In this document: piece by piece, positions 8,106 to 15,483 of the stretch
Layout: each line of letters opens with the position of its first letter
How positions within the stretch are numbered: position 1 is the stretch's first letter
DNA from: CAYMJA01 sp964391095
Lineage (GTDB): Bacteria > Patescibacteriota > Minisyncoccia > Minisyncoccales > GWA2-38-27
NCBI GenBank assembly: GCA_964391095.1
Contig: CAYMJA010000007.1
Location: 1 to 30,253 of the forward strand
DNA length: 30,253 bases
Reading direction: 5' to 3'
Notes under the pieces: model-generated
What the model was told of the DNA's origin: nothing
Seen by the model: the letters and a program-made list of their open reading frames with translations, nothing else
Databases searched by the model: none
Translations under genes and position numbers: made by a program

Positions 8106-8147
8106 GGTAAGCCCCGTACCATAAACGATTATGGCTTCAGACCTACC
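8106..8147 (-). promoter_or_regulatory. Leader hairpin next to the ribosome-binding site
   Basis: In the minus-strand RNA, GGTAGGTCT (8147-8139) can pair, with three G-U pairs, with GGGCTTACC (8114-8106). Within it CCATAA and TTATGG form a 6-bp hairpin with loop TCGT. The outer stem ends about 9 nt before the GGAAGGAG ribosome-binding site. Confidence 0.55.
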
Positions 8148-8152
8148 AGATT

Positions 8153-8180
8153 TGTGATACAGTTGTATCACAGCTGTATC
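8153..8180 (-). promoter_or_regulatory. Three TGATACA half-sites forming alternative hairpins
   Basis: TGTGATAC and GTATCACA (8153-8160, 8165-8172) form a perfect 8-bp inverted repeat. A third copy (CTGTATCA, 8173-8180) can instead pair with the outer CAG-containing half. The two pairings share one arm and are mutually exclusive in RNA; in DNA the same pattern would be an operator with three half-sites. Confidence 0.6.
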
Positions 8181-8187
8181 AATAAGT

Positions 8188-8236
8188 TTGGTTACAGCTC
8201 TTAGAATATATTGTGTATTCTAAGAGCTGTAACCAA
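8188..8236 (-). promoter_or_regulatory. 21-bp perfect inverted repeat in the leader
   Basis: Arms 8188-8208 and 8216-8236 are exact complements over 21 bp with a 7-nt loop. Neither strand has a T-run after it, so it is not an ordinary terminator. It is transcribed if the promoter at 8282-8310 is used. Confidence 0.85.
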
Positions 8237-8281
8237 TCCGCAAGTATTTTAATATAAAAGAACTATGTTTATTACAATTAT

Positions 8282-8310
8282 ATTATATCATACCATCAAA
8301 ATTTTGTCAA
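8282..8310 (-). promoter_or_regulatory. Perfect consensus sigma70 promoter
   Basis: On the minus strand TTGACA (8310-8305), a 17-nt spacer and TATAAT (8287-8282) match consensus exactly. The expected start near 8275 gives a leader of about 190 nt for the orphan gene at 8085. Confidence 0.8.
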
Positions 8311-8409
8311 TAGTGGTTTATTTTATTAAAGTTTTCTGCTAATATAATAAATGTTCTCTTAGTAGATTATTGGGATATAAAATTTATTCTTGAAATTCTA
8401 TTATAAAAT

Positions 8410-10530
8410 ATGGAACTACCCAAAGTTTATAATCCAAAAACCGTAGAAAAGAAAATTTATAGATTGTGGTTAAGGTCTGGTTTTTTTAATCCTGATAAAC
8501 TTCCAAGACGGCACAAAAAACCCTGGACAATTGTCATTCCTCCCCCGAACATAACCGGAGAACTTCATATAGGGCATGCTTTAAACGCAACTGTCCAAGA
8601 TATTTTAATTCGCTGGAAAAGAATGCAAGAGTATAAAACTCTCTGGCTTCCCGGAACAGACCACGCCGGAATTGCTACTCAAAATGTAGTTGAAAAAGAA
8701 TTGAAAAAAGAAGGAAAAACCCGCTTTGATTTGGGACGTAAATTATTTGTTAAAAGAGTTTGGGAGTGGAAGAAAAAATATGGAAATATCATTTTAGACC
8801 AGTTTAAAAAACTTGGCTGCAGCTGCGATTGGTCAAGAACTAAATTCACAATGGACAAAGATTATCAGTTAGCTGTAGAAACTGCTTTTTTACATTACTA
8901 TAAAAAGGGTTGGATTTATCGAGGAAAAAAAGTAATTAATTGGTGCCCTCGATGTTCTACAAGTTTGTCTGACTTGGAATTAGAATATAAGGAAGAAAAA
9001 GGGAAACTTTATTATATCAAATATCCCTTTAAAACAACGAATAGCGAACAACGAACAGCGACCAATAAATTCATTACTGTGGCGACAACAAGGCCGGAAA
9101 CCATGCTGGGTGATACAGCAGTAGCTGTAAATCCAAAAGATAACAGATATAAACATTTAATTGGGAAGAAAGTTATTTTACCTTTAGTGAACAGAAAAAT
9201 TCCAATTATTGCTGATAGATTAGTTGACCCTGAATTCGGAACAGGAGTTGTAAAAGTAACTCCGGCCCATGACTTAACAGATTACGAAATAGGTCTAAAG
9301 CATAAATTAGAAACTATTCAGGTGATTGACGAAAAAGGCAAAATCACAAAGAAGGCTTCTTTTTCTTATCAAGGATTGAAGGTTCTCCAGGCTCGAAAAA
9401 AAATTATTGAGGATTTAAAAAATCAAGGACTGCTAAAAAAAGCTGAAGATTACATCCATCAAATTCCTAAATGCTACCGCTGTAACACTACTATTGAGTT
9501 GATTCCTTCTTGGCAGTGGTTTTTGAAAATGAAAGATTTGGCTAAAATGGCAGAAATGTCTGTTAAAAAAAATGAAATAAAATTCCACCCCAAAAATTTT
9601 GAAAAACCTTATTTTAATTGGCTGGAAAATATAAAAGATTGGTGTATTTCCCGACAAATCTGGTGGGGTCATAAAATTCCTATTAAGGGAGAAACTGATG
9701 TTTTAGATACTTGGTTTAGTTCTGCTCTCTGGCCCTTGGCTACATTAGGATGGCCGAGAAAGACAAAAGACCTTCAAATATTCTATCCAACAGATGTTTT
9801 ATCAACAGCAAGAGATATTATTAACTTATGGGTTGCCCGGATGATTTTTTCTGGAAAGGAGTTTACGAAAAAAAATCCTTTTAAAGATGTTTATATTCAC
9901 GCCACAATTCTAACCCGAGAAGGAAAAAGAATGTCAAAATCTCTGGGCACTGGAATAGATCCAATAAATCTTATTGAAGAGTATGGTGCAGATGCTACCC
10001 GATTTGGGATTGCTTATCAAATTATGGGGGGACAAGATGTGAGATTTGTAAAAGATAATATATTAATGGGGAAAAAATTTTGTAATAAGATATGGAACGC
10101 CAGTCGGTTTGTCTTACAACAAACCTCAAAACCAAAAATAAAAAATCAAATATCAAAAATACAATTTAAAAATCAAAGTTTAACTTCTGCTGACAGAAAG
10201 ATTTTAAAAGTTTTGGATAAAACAATAAAATCAGTTGATACGGATTTAGAAAATTTTCAATTTGGAAAAGCGGCTCATACTCTCTATGATTTTTTCTGGC
10301 ATAATTTTTGCGACGTCTATATTGAAAAAGCTAAAAAACAGCTTGCCCTGCATCGAACTAGTTCTGGTGCAGGGGATGATAAAAAAACTAAAAAAATCTT
10401 ACTCTATGTTTTATTGAACTCTCTAAAGCTCCTACATCCCTTTATTCCTTTTATTACTGAAGAAATTTACCAAAAACTACCAATCAAAACGAAGAAAAAG
10501 TGCTTGATGGTCGAAGAATGGCCTAAATAA
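8410..10530 (+). CDS. valS: Valyl-tRNA synthetase (compact)
   Basis: This class I synthetase charges tRNA-Val; two tRNA-Val genes lie in this window. The HIGH motif (PPPNITGELHIGH, residues 53-56) and KMSKS-type RMSKS (507-511) are present. A CP1 editing domain (TTRPETMLGDTAVAVNP, HDLTDYEIG) and the anticodon-binding domain (HPFIPFITEEIY) are also present. At 706 aa it is far shorter than the usual 860-950. The C-terminal coiled-coil arm is missing, and the segment between RQIWWGHKIPI and DVLDTWFSS is reduced to KGET, deleting the insert other ValRS enzymes carry there. Two heptamer-repeat segments and one palindrome lie in it as non-family sequence. It is first gene of an operon with prsW and hsp20. 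Confidence 0.96.
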   Translation: MELPKVYNPKTVEKKIYRLWLRSGFFNPDKLPRRHKKPWTIVIPPPNITGELHIGHALNATVQDILIRWKRMQEYKTLWLPGTDHAGIATQNVVEKELKKEGKTRFDLGRKLFVKRVWEWKKKYGNIILDQFKKLGCSCDWSRTKFTMDKDYQLAVETAFLHYYKKGWIYRGKKVINWCPRCSTSLSDLELEYKEEKGKLYYIKYPFKTTNSEQRTATNKFITVATTRPETMLGDTAVAVNPKDNRYKHLIGKKVILPLVNRKIPIIADRLVDPEFGTGVVKVTPAHDLTDYEIGLKHKLETIQVIDEKGKITKKASFSYQGLKVLQARKKIIEDLKNQGLLKKAEDYIHQIPKCYRCNTTIELIPSWQWFLKMKDLAKMAEMSVKKNEIKFHPKNFEKPYFNWLENIKDWCISRQIWWGHKIPIKGETDVLDTWFSSALWPLATLGWPRKTKDLQIFYPTDVLSTARDIINLWVARMIFSGKEFTKKNPFKDVYIHATILTREGKRMSKSLGTGIDPINLIEEYGADATRFGIAYQIMGGQDVRFVKDNILMGKKFCNKIWNASRFVLQQTSKPKIKNQISKIQFKNQSLTSADRKILKVLDKTIKSVDTDLENFQFGKAAHTLYDFFWHNFCDVYIEKAKKQLALHRTSSGAGDDKKTKKILLYVLLNSLKLLHPFIPFITEEIYQKLPIKTKKKCLMVEEWPK
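9036..9063 (+). repeat. Heptanucleotide-period repeat in valS (site 1)
   Basis: Four heptamers AACGAAT, AGCGAAC, AACGAAC, AGCGACC encode TNSEQRTATN just before the TTRPETM editing motif. Confidence 0.75.
10125..10180 (+). repeat. Heptanucleotide-period repeat in valS (site 2)
   Basis: Eight degenerate heptamers (CTCAAAA, CCAAAAA, TCAAATA, TCAAAAA and others) encode a KPKIKNQISKIQFKNQ stretch after NASRFVL, where other ValRS proteins have a short linker. Confidence 0.75.
10346..10374 (+). repeat. Interrupted palindrome in valS
   Basis: CCCTGCA and TGCAGGG flank an inner GAAC-TA-GTTC palindrome, encoding ALHRTSSGAGD between the alpha-helical segments of the anticodon-binding domain. It appears to be an in-frame insertion. 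Confidence 0.65.
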
Positions 10531-10533
10531 AAT

Positions 10534-11250
10534 ATGTCTTACCCTATTTACATCGCTCTCGGATTGCTTCCCAGTATTATCTGGCTTTTATTTTTTTTGC
10601 GAAAGGATGCCCATCCCGAATCAAATAAAATGGTTCTAAAAATTTTCTTTTATGGAATGGCAATTGCTATAGTAGCTGCTTTAATAGAGATAGGAATCTT
10701 TAAAATCATCCAAGGTAGCTGGACAAAGGTTTTTCCTTTCTTGTTTCTTATTTTATATCACTTCTTTGGAATAGCCCTAATAGAAGAATTTTTAAAATAT
10801 TCAGTTATTAAACAGAAGGTCTTAAACAACCCAGAATTTGACGAACCTGTAGATGCTATGCTCTATATGATTATCGCCGCACTTGGTTTTGCTGCTTTAG
10901 AAAATATCTTCGTTTTATTACCAAGCGGAAAACCCTTGTTTTTTCTTGAAGTAACAGCCATTCTTTCTCTCCGTTTTATAGGAGCTACTTTTTTGCATGC
11001 TTTATGCTCCGGAGTAGTAGGTTTCTTTTTGGCTCTTTCTTTCTTTAAAACAAAGAGGCGATTGAGATTAATAATCCTTGGATTAGGAATTGCTACTGCT
11101 TTGCATTGTCTTTATAATTTTGCTATAATCAAAACAGCAGAAAACTTTTATTTTGTTCTTATCCCTATAATTATTTTAATCGGTCTCGCCTTTTTTGTTT
11201 CTTTCGGATTCAGAAAAGTTAAAAAAATGGCAAGCATCTGCAAACTATGA
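10534..11250 (+). CDS. PrsW-family intramembrane metalloprotease
   Basis: This is a polytopic membrane protein of 238 aa with seven or eight hydrophobic segments. The PrsW (CPBP-like, glutamic type) signature is visible: paired glutamates in IEEFLKY (E84, E85), EFDEPVDAMLYMIIAALGFAALEN (about 101-124), FLHALCSG (H155) and a last histidine in ATALHCLYNF. In Bacillus, PrsW cleaves an anti-sigma factor. The target here is unknown, and no sigma/anti-sigma pair is visible. It starts 3 nt after the valS stop and its stop overlaps the hsp20 start (ATGA), so the three genes are translationally coupled. The pairing with a small heat-shock protein hints at envelope stress (inference). Confidence 0.88.
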   Translation: MSYPIYIALGLLPSIIWLLFFLRKDAHPESNKMVLKIFFYGMAIAIVAALIEIGIFKIIQGSWTKVFPFLFLILYHFFGIALIEEFLKYSVIKQKVLNNPEFDEPVDAMLYMIIAALGFAALENIFVLLPSGKPLFFLEVTAILSLRFIGATFLHALCSGVVGFFLALSFFKTKRRLRLIILGLGIATALHCLYNFAIIKTAENFYFVLIPIIILIGLAFFVSFGFRKVKKMASICKL

Positions 11251-11858
11251 CTTCTTTTTTCAACAAACTTAAAAAGGGAATGGATATTAAAAATACGCCA
11301 AATCTTCAAGAAAACTTAGAGCAAGACCTATCAGAGGAAGCAACCCCTGATAATGAAAAACCATCTGTTGAAAAACCATCTGTAACTCTCGTTTCTACTT
11401 CCCTCCCGAGTAAAAGAATAGTTGAAAAGAAAATAAAAAAGGGACCAAAAAAGAAAAAAATCATTAAGGTGAAAAAAGAACCTGATAGAGAAAGAACTGA
11501 AGTACCTAAAGAAAAAAGATGGTTTGAGCCGGAAGGAGAATTAACTGTTGATGTTTATCAAACAGATGAAGAAATTATTATTCAATCTGCTGTTGCTGGA
11601 GTCAAACCCGAGGATTTGGATATTTCCATTGAAAACGATATGGTAACAATAAAAGGAATGAGAAAAAAAACCTTTGAAGAAGAGAAAAAAAATTATTTCT
11701 ATCAGGAATGTTACTGGGGCCGATTTTCAAGAGAGATTATCGCCCCCGTAGAAATTGACGGCCCAAGGGCTAAAGCGACAATGAAAAACGGAATTTTAAC
11801 AATAAGAATACCGAAGATTGAAAGAGAAAAGAAAAGAAAGATAGTTATAAAACAATGA
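11247..11858 (+). CDS. Hsp20/alpha-crystallin small heat-shock protein
   Basis: The C-terminal half (about 95-203) is an alpha-crystallin domain with the usual strands. It includes VDVYQTDEEIIIQSAVAGV and PEDLDISIENDMVTIKGMR, then the late GILTIRIPK motif ending with basic residues. The N-terminal 95 residues are unusual: charged, low in complexity and very rich in Lys/Glu/Pro (including a duplicated KPSVE unit). They replace the hydrophobic arm that usually drives oligomerisation. Acts as an ATP-independent holdase. Third gene of the valS-prsW operon, overlapping prsW by 4 nt and followed by a strong terminator. Confidence 0.93.
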   Translation: MTSFFNKLKKGMDIKNTPNLQENLEQDLSEEATPDNEKPSVEKPSVTLVSTSLPSKRIVEKKIKKGPKKKKIIKVKKEPDRERTEVPKEKRWFEPEGELTVDVYQTDEEIIIQSAVAGVKPEDLDISIENDMVTIKGMRKKTFEEEKKNYFYQECYWGRFSREIIAPVEIDGPRAKATMKNGILTIRIPKIEREKKRKIVIKQ

Positions 11859-11891
11859 AAGTGACAACAATTAATTAATGAAGCAAAAAAC

Positions 11892-11914
11892 AAAACCGCC
11901 TCAAAGGCGGTTTT
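11892..11914. terminator. Bidirectional rho-independent terminator
   Basis: A 9-bp stem (AAAACCGCC and complement) with loop TCAAA has T-runs on both sides. It closes the valS-prsW-hsp20 operon on the plus strand and the ftsH-to-tRNA-Leu transcript on the minus strand. Confidence 0.9.
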
Positions 11915-11919
11915 TTATG

Positions 11920-12002
11920 TGCCCAGGGCGGGACTTGCACCCGCACGCTCTTTCGAGCCATGGCCCTCAACCATGTATGTATACTAATTCCATCACCTGG
12001 GC
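11920..12002 (-). tRNA. tRNA-Leu(GAG)
   Basis: On the minus strand, acceptor GCCCAGG (12002-11996) pairs with CCTGGGC (11927-11921), and the anticodon stem CATGG/CCATG encloses TTGAGGG (anticodon GAG). A long variable arm with a GCTCGAAAGAGC hairpin follows, and the T-arm is GCGGG/CCCGC. Last gene of the ftsH transcript; starts one base after the rplS stop codon. Confidence 0.9.
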
Positions 12003-12003
12003 A

Positions 12004-12498
12004 TTATTTGCTTTCTTTCTTTGTTTCTTCTTTTGTTTCTTCCTTTTTCGCCTCTTTGGCTTCTACTGGTTTCTTCCCAATAGATTCAGGTTCTTCTTCA
12101 GCTATTACCTCGGCAAATTCCTTTCTCTTTAATCTTGCTTTTTTTCCTTTTGCGGTTCTTAGATAGTAAAGTTTTGCTCTTTTAACTTTTCCCTTTTTTA
12201 GAACTTCTATTTTTTCAATAGCAGGAGAATGAATAGGAAAAATTTTCTCTACTCCGATGCCAGCAATTACTTTCCTTACAGTAATTGTAGCCGAAACTCC
12301 TTTACCGTGCTTTCTGGCAATAACTATACCTTCAAAGACCTGGATTCTTTCTTTGTCTTTTTCTTTCCCGCCTGCAACGCCTTGCGTAGCAATACGGGCA
12401 GGAATTTTTTGGTGAACTCGAATGGTATCACCTGGACGTATATCAGGTAAATCTTTTTTTAATTGGGTTCGGTTAAAAGTTTCAATTTTAGTAATCAT
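12004..12498 (-). CDS. rplS: 50S ribosomal protein L19
   Basis: L19 lies at the 30S-50S interface. Core motifs are clear: RPGDTIRVHQKI, RIQVFEGIVIARKHG, the SATITVRKVIAGIGVEKIFPIHSP segment, and KGKVKRAKLYYLR. At 164 aa it is longer than the usual 115 or so for two reasons. Residues about 33-46 are an insertion (PARIATQGVAGGKE) encoded by an imperfect palindrome. The last 35 or so residues are a Lys/Glu tail of low complexity. It lies 62 nt downstream of the rluA-type gene, and its stop is one base from tRNA-Leu(GAG). Confidence 0.96.
   Translation of the reverse strand: MITKIETFNRTQLKKDLPDIRPGDTIRVHQKIPARIATQGVAGGKEKDKERIQVFEGIVIARKHGKGVSATITVRKVIAGIGVEKIFPIHSPAIEKIEVLKKGKVKRAKLYYLRTAKGKKARLKRKEFAEVIAEEEPESIGKKPVEAKEAKKEETKEETKKESK
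12367..12398 (-). repeat. Imperfect palindrome inserted in rplS
   Basis: CCCG/CGGG, TGC/GCA and ACGC/GCGT pair in nested symmetry around a short centre. Together they encode the extra ARIATQGVAGG residues of L19. Confidence 0.6.
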
Positions 12499-12560
12499 AA
12501 TTTGCTGTTTTAATTCTTCTAATATTTTTTAACTTAGTGCAAGAACAATTCTTGGACCAT

Positions 12561-13259
12561 TTATTTTAATTTTTCTAATACTCTTTTCAAATCTTTTGGT
12601 AAATCCGATTTAAATTCTTTTGTTTTTCGGTCTGGCATTTTAATCCGGAGGAAGTTCGCGTGTAAAAATTGACGATTTAATCCTTCGGGATAAGGTTGGT
12701 TTTTGAACCCATACATCTTATCTCCAGCAATGGGATGGGAAAGATAAGCAAGGTGACACCTAATTTGATGTTTTCTTCCGGTCTCTGGGACAATTTCAAG
12801 TAATGTATAGCCCTTAAATTTCTTGATGACTTTGTATTTAGTAACTGCCTTTCTCTTTCCTTTTGAACCGGGACTTAAAGGTAAATAGGCCTTTTGTTTT
12901 ATCCCGTTTTTAGGGCTTCTGCCAATTAAGGTATTGATTTCTCCTTTGCTTTCTTTAATTTTTCCAGTCACCAATGCTGTATATTTCTTTTTTACCTCTC
13001 CTTTTTTAAATTGTTTTTGTAAAAAAACCAAGCTTTTATTATTTCTGGCTACTAAAAGAATTCCTGAAGTATCTTTATCCAAGCGGTGAACAATTCCGTA
13101 TCTTGGCGACCCATCAACTTTTCTCAAATCAGGATATTTTTCTAAAAGTAAATCTATTAAAGTTTTTCTCTTAATTTTTCCTTCTGGATAAACAACAATT
13201 CCAGCCGGCTTATCTATAACCAAAATATCATTATCTTCATAAATTACTTTTATTCCCAT
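12561..13259 (-). CDS. RluA-family 23S rRNA pseudouridine synthase
   Basis: The catalytic HRLDKDTSG motif (aspartate forming the covalent adduct) is near residues 58-66. YTALVTGKI, TLLEIVPETGRKHQIRCHLA and the HPIAGDKMYG motif follow. At 232 aa it lacks the N-terminal S4 domain, so it resembles a short RluD/RluC-type enzyme whose target uridines cannot be assigned. The ATG is one base after the 3' end of tRNA-Val(GAC): once the tRNA is trimmed, the mRNA would be essentially leaderless. The protein starts right at the first beta strand (MGIKVIYEDNDILVIDKP), which supports this start. Confidence 0.93.
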   Translation of the reverse strand: MGIKVIYEDNDILVIDKPAGIVVYPEGKIKRKTLIDLLLEKYPDLRKVDGSPRYGIVHRLDKDTSGILLVARNNKSLVFLQKQFKKGEVKKKYTALVTGKIKESKGEINTLIGRSPKNGIKQKAYLPLSPGSKGKRKAVTKYKVIKKFKGYTLLEIVPETGRKHQIRCHLAYLSHPIAGDKMYGFKNQPYPEGLNRQFLHANFLRIKMPDRKTKEFKSDLPKDLKRVLEKLK

Positions 13260-13260
13260 G

Positions 13261-13333
13261 TGGGCGCTGAGGGATTTGGACCCCCGACCTTCTCGATGTC
13301 ACCGAGACGCGCTAACCACTGCGCCAAGCGCCC
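13261..13333 (-). tRNA. tRNA-Val(GAC)
   Basis: On the minus strand, acceptor GGGCGCT (13333-13327) pairs with AGCGCCC (13268-13262), D-stem GCGC/GCGC, and anticodon stem TCTCG/CGAGA encloses GTGACAT (anticodon GAC). The T-loop is TCCAAAT, with C rather than T at position 55. Its 3' end abuts the start codon of the pseudouridine synthase gene. Confidence 0.92.
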
Positions 13334-13339
13334 CATAAG

Positions 13340-13412
13340 TGCGCACGGATGGATTCGAACCATCGACCCCAGACTTATAAGATCTGTGCTACTACCACTG
13401 AGCTACGTGCGC
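13340..13412 (-). tRNA. tRNA-Ile(UAU)
   Basis: On the minus strand, acceptor GCGCACG (13412-13406) pairs with CGTGCGC (13347-13341). Anticodon stem CAGAT/GTCTG encloses CTTATAA, giving anticodon TAT, and the T-arm is GATGG-TTCGAAT-CCATC. A UAU anticodon reads AUA directly. Most bacteria instead use a CAU anticodon converted by TilS (lysidine), so this is a rare solution. Starts 6 nt after the ftsH stop. Confidence 0.9.
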
Positions 13413-13418
13413 AGATTT

Positions 13419-15368
13419 CTACCTTACCTTTTTTATTTTAACTTTTAAAGAGGAAGGGCGAGTTTTTTTGGATTTCTTAACTTTCTTGTCTGTCCTCCGA
13501 AGTTTTAGCGAAGGAGGACTTGCTTTCCCTGCTCCTTTTATTAAACTCTCGAACTCCTCTTTTTCAATGGTTTCTTTATCAATTAAAGTTTGAGCAATTT
13601 TATTGAGCAATTTTTTCTTTCTGGTCAAAATTTTTGTTGCTTCTTTTTCTGCGTTTTTAACAAATTTTTCGACTTCCTTGTCAATTTGGGTAGCCACTTC
13701 TTCAGAATAATTTCTTTGCTCGGAAATTTCTTTCCCCAGAAAAACTAACTCTTCTTTTTCTCCAAAAGAAATTGGTCCTAAGGAAGACATGCCATATTCT
13801 TTAACTAACTTTCTAGCTAAGTCCGAAGCTCTTTTTAAATCATTAGACGCTCCGGTGGTAATTTCTTTAAATTTCAACTTTTCAGCGCAATATCCGCCAA
13901 GCAAGGTCGCCATTTCGGTCAAAAATGCTGTTTTCGTTTTAATCCTTCTTTCTTCAATTGGCATTTTTAAAGTGTAGCCAGCAGCCATACCTCTGGCAAT
14001 AATTGAGATTTTCCTAACCGATTCAGCTTCAGGTAATGAAGCAGAAACTAAAGCGTGACCTGCTTCGTGAAAAGCTGCAATTTCTTTTTCTCTTTTAGAT
14101 AAAATATGACTTTTTCTTTCCGGACCCAATAAAACCTTTTCAATCGATTCTAAAAATTCTTCCTGATAAACCTGATTTTTATTTCTTCTGGCGGCTAAAA
14201 TCGCTGCCTCATTGACAACATTAGCTATGTCAGCTCCGGAAAATCCTGGAGTTCGCTCGGCAATTTCTCTCAAATTAACATCTAAAGTTAAAGGTTTTCC
14301 TCGGCAGTGAATTTTCAAGATATCTTCCCTGCTCTTAATATCAGGCATATCTAGAACTACTTTTCGGTCAAAACGGCCAGGTCGTAATAAAGCAGGATCC
14401 AAGATATCAGGCCTATTTGTTGCGGAAATAATTATGACCTGAGTTTCTCTTTCAAAACCATCCATTTCTACTAAAATCTGATTCAATGTTTGCTCCCTCT
14501 CATCATGTCCTCCTCCAAGACCAGCTCCTCTCTGTCTGCCGATAGCATCAAGTTCGTCAATAAAAACCATTGAAGGAGCTGCTTTTTTAGCAACAGAAAA
14601 AAGACTGCGTACTCTTCCTGCTCCAACACCGACAAACATCTCAACAAATTCTGAACCAGAGATTGAGAAGAAAGGTACATTGGCCTCCCCTGCCACAGCT
14701 CTTGCCAATAAAGTTTTTCCGGTCCCGGCCGGACCCATCAACAAAACCCCTCTTGGTATTCTCGCTCCCATTTTTAAATATTTTTTGGGATTTTTTAAAA
14801 AATCAACAATTTCTTTTAATTCTTCTTTGGCTTCCTTTAGATTAGCAACATCTTTAAAGGTAATTTTTTCTTTGGGATGCCCTTCAGCGCCAAAAAGTCG
14901 AGCTCTGGCTTTGGTAAAACTAAATGCCTGGGTAGCTCCGGCTTTTGCCTGACGGAAGATAAAAAAGAAAAATAAACCAAAAAGTAAAAGAGGAAAAATA
15001 AACAGCAAAACAGGTCCTAACCAAAGCCAAGTTCCTTGTTCTTTCTTTGTTTTAATTTCTATTTTTTTCAATGTTTCTGTATTCACTCCTAAGTTTATCA
15101 AGGATTCAGAAAAAGAAGTTTCTGTTTCTTTTCTTGATTTTACCTTTGTCTCGTCCTGATATAAAACAGAAAGTTCGGAACCGGAAACAGTAATTTCTTT
15201 AATTTTTTCCTGATTAATATCTTCAACTAACTGGGTTAAGGAAATCTCCTTTTCTTTTTCAAAAGGTTGAGCAAACAGGGCAAAAATCCCTGAAATTATT
15301 AAAAAAATAAGCAGGATAAATATGAAATTCTTCATCAAATTTTTCATTTTGATTTTAGCCAGTGCCAT
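13419..15368 (-). CDS. ftsH: Membrane-anchored ATP-dependent zinc protease FtsH
   Basis: FtsH degrades damaged membrane proteins and selected regulators. Two membrane segments (about 12-32 and 120-145) flank an extracytoplasmic domain. The AAA module has Walker A GPAGTGKT (about 209-216), Walker B MVFIDELDAIG and the second region of homology (ATNRPDILDPALLRPGRFDR). The protease domain has HEAGH (about 433-437). The start at 15368 is chosen because an earlier ATG (15425) lies inside the likely promoter (TTGAAT at 15425-15420, TAAATT at 15402-15397). ATG 15347 is also possible. The C-terminal tail is basic and includes a palindromic insert. First gene of a mixed transcript through two tRNAs, rluA-type, rplS and tRNA-Leu. 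Confidence 0.96.
   Translation of the reverse strand: MALAKIKMKNLMKNFIFILLIFLIISGIFALFAQPFEKEKEISLTQLVEDINQEKIKEITVSGSELSVLYQDETKVKSRKETETSFSESLINLGVNTETLKKIEIKTKKEQGTWLWLGPVLLFIFPLLLFGLFFFFIFRQAKAGATQAFSFTKARARLFGAEGHPKEKITFKDVANLKEAKEELKEIVDFLKNPKKYLKMGARIPRGVLLMGPAGTGKTLLARAVAGEANVPFFSISGSEFVEMFVGVGAGRVRSLFSVAKKAAPSMVFIDELDAIGRQRGAGLGGGHDEREQTLNQILVEMDGFERETQVIIISATNRPDILDPALLRPGRFDRKVVLDMPDIKSREDILKIHCRGKPLTLDVNLREIAERTPGFSGADIANVVNEAAILAARRNKNQVYQEEFLESIEKVLLGPERKSHILSKREKEIAAFHEAGHALVSASLPEAESVRKISIIARGMAAGYTLKMPIEERRIKTKTAFLTEMATLLGGYCAEKLKFKEITTGASNDLKRASDLARKLVKEYGMSSLGPISFGEKEELVFLGKEISEQRNYSEEVATQIDKEVEKFVKNAEKEATKILTRKKKLLNKIAQTLIDKETIEKEEFESLIKGAGKASPPSLKLRRTDKKVKKSKKTRPSSLKVKIKKVR
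13492..13519 (-). repeat. Palindromic insert in the ftsH C-terminus
   Basis: GTCCTCC and GGAGGAC form a 7-bp stem around a GAAGTTTTAGCGAA centre, encoding SPPSLKLRRTDK in the disordered tail of FtsH. I recall this motif as an interspersed element in CPR and related genomes, but cannot verify it here. Confidence 0.65.
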
Positions 15369-15396
15369 TTTTTTTACAATAAGTGATACTGAGTTT

Positions 15397-15425
15397 AATT
15401 TAACACATCTTTGAGAATAATTCAA
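15397..15425 (-). promoter_or_regulatory. Putative ftsH promoter
   Basis: On the minus strand TTGAAT (15425-15420) and TAAATT (15402-15397) are 17 nt apart, placing the start about 20 nt before ATG 15368. Confidence 0.5.
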
Positions 15426-15430
15426 TTAAA

Positions 15431-15461
15431 AAAAGCCCTTGTTTTTTAATCAAGAGCTTTT
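15431..15461 (-). terminator. Rho-independent terminator
   Basis: On the minus strand AAAAGCTCTTG pairs with CAAGGGCTTTT (one U-G pair) around an A/T loop and runs into seven T. Ends the zinc-ribbon gene at 15484. Confidence 0.85.
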
Positions 15462-15483
15462 GAGATAAGGAAAGATAAAATCG

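Larger units (their letters stand above)
8086..8409. other. 324-nt intergenic region: leader RNA plus two promoters
   Basis: No gene is seen here. On the minus strand it holds the promoter and roughly 190-nt leader of the orphan gene, with three hairpin regions (8106-8147, 8153-8180, 8188-8236). On the plus strand, 8317-8345 holds a weak extended -10 candidate (TGCTAATAT at 8337-8345) for valS. Confidence 0.7.

Noticed and set aside
8188..8236. 21-bp hairpin as a rho-independent terminator
   Set aside because: No T-run on either strand, and it lies between a promoter and its gene.
15369..15425. FtsH start at 15425
   Set aside because: This ATG falls within the likely promoter, and the extra residues are not FtsH-like.
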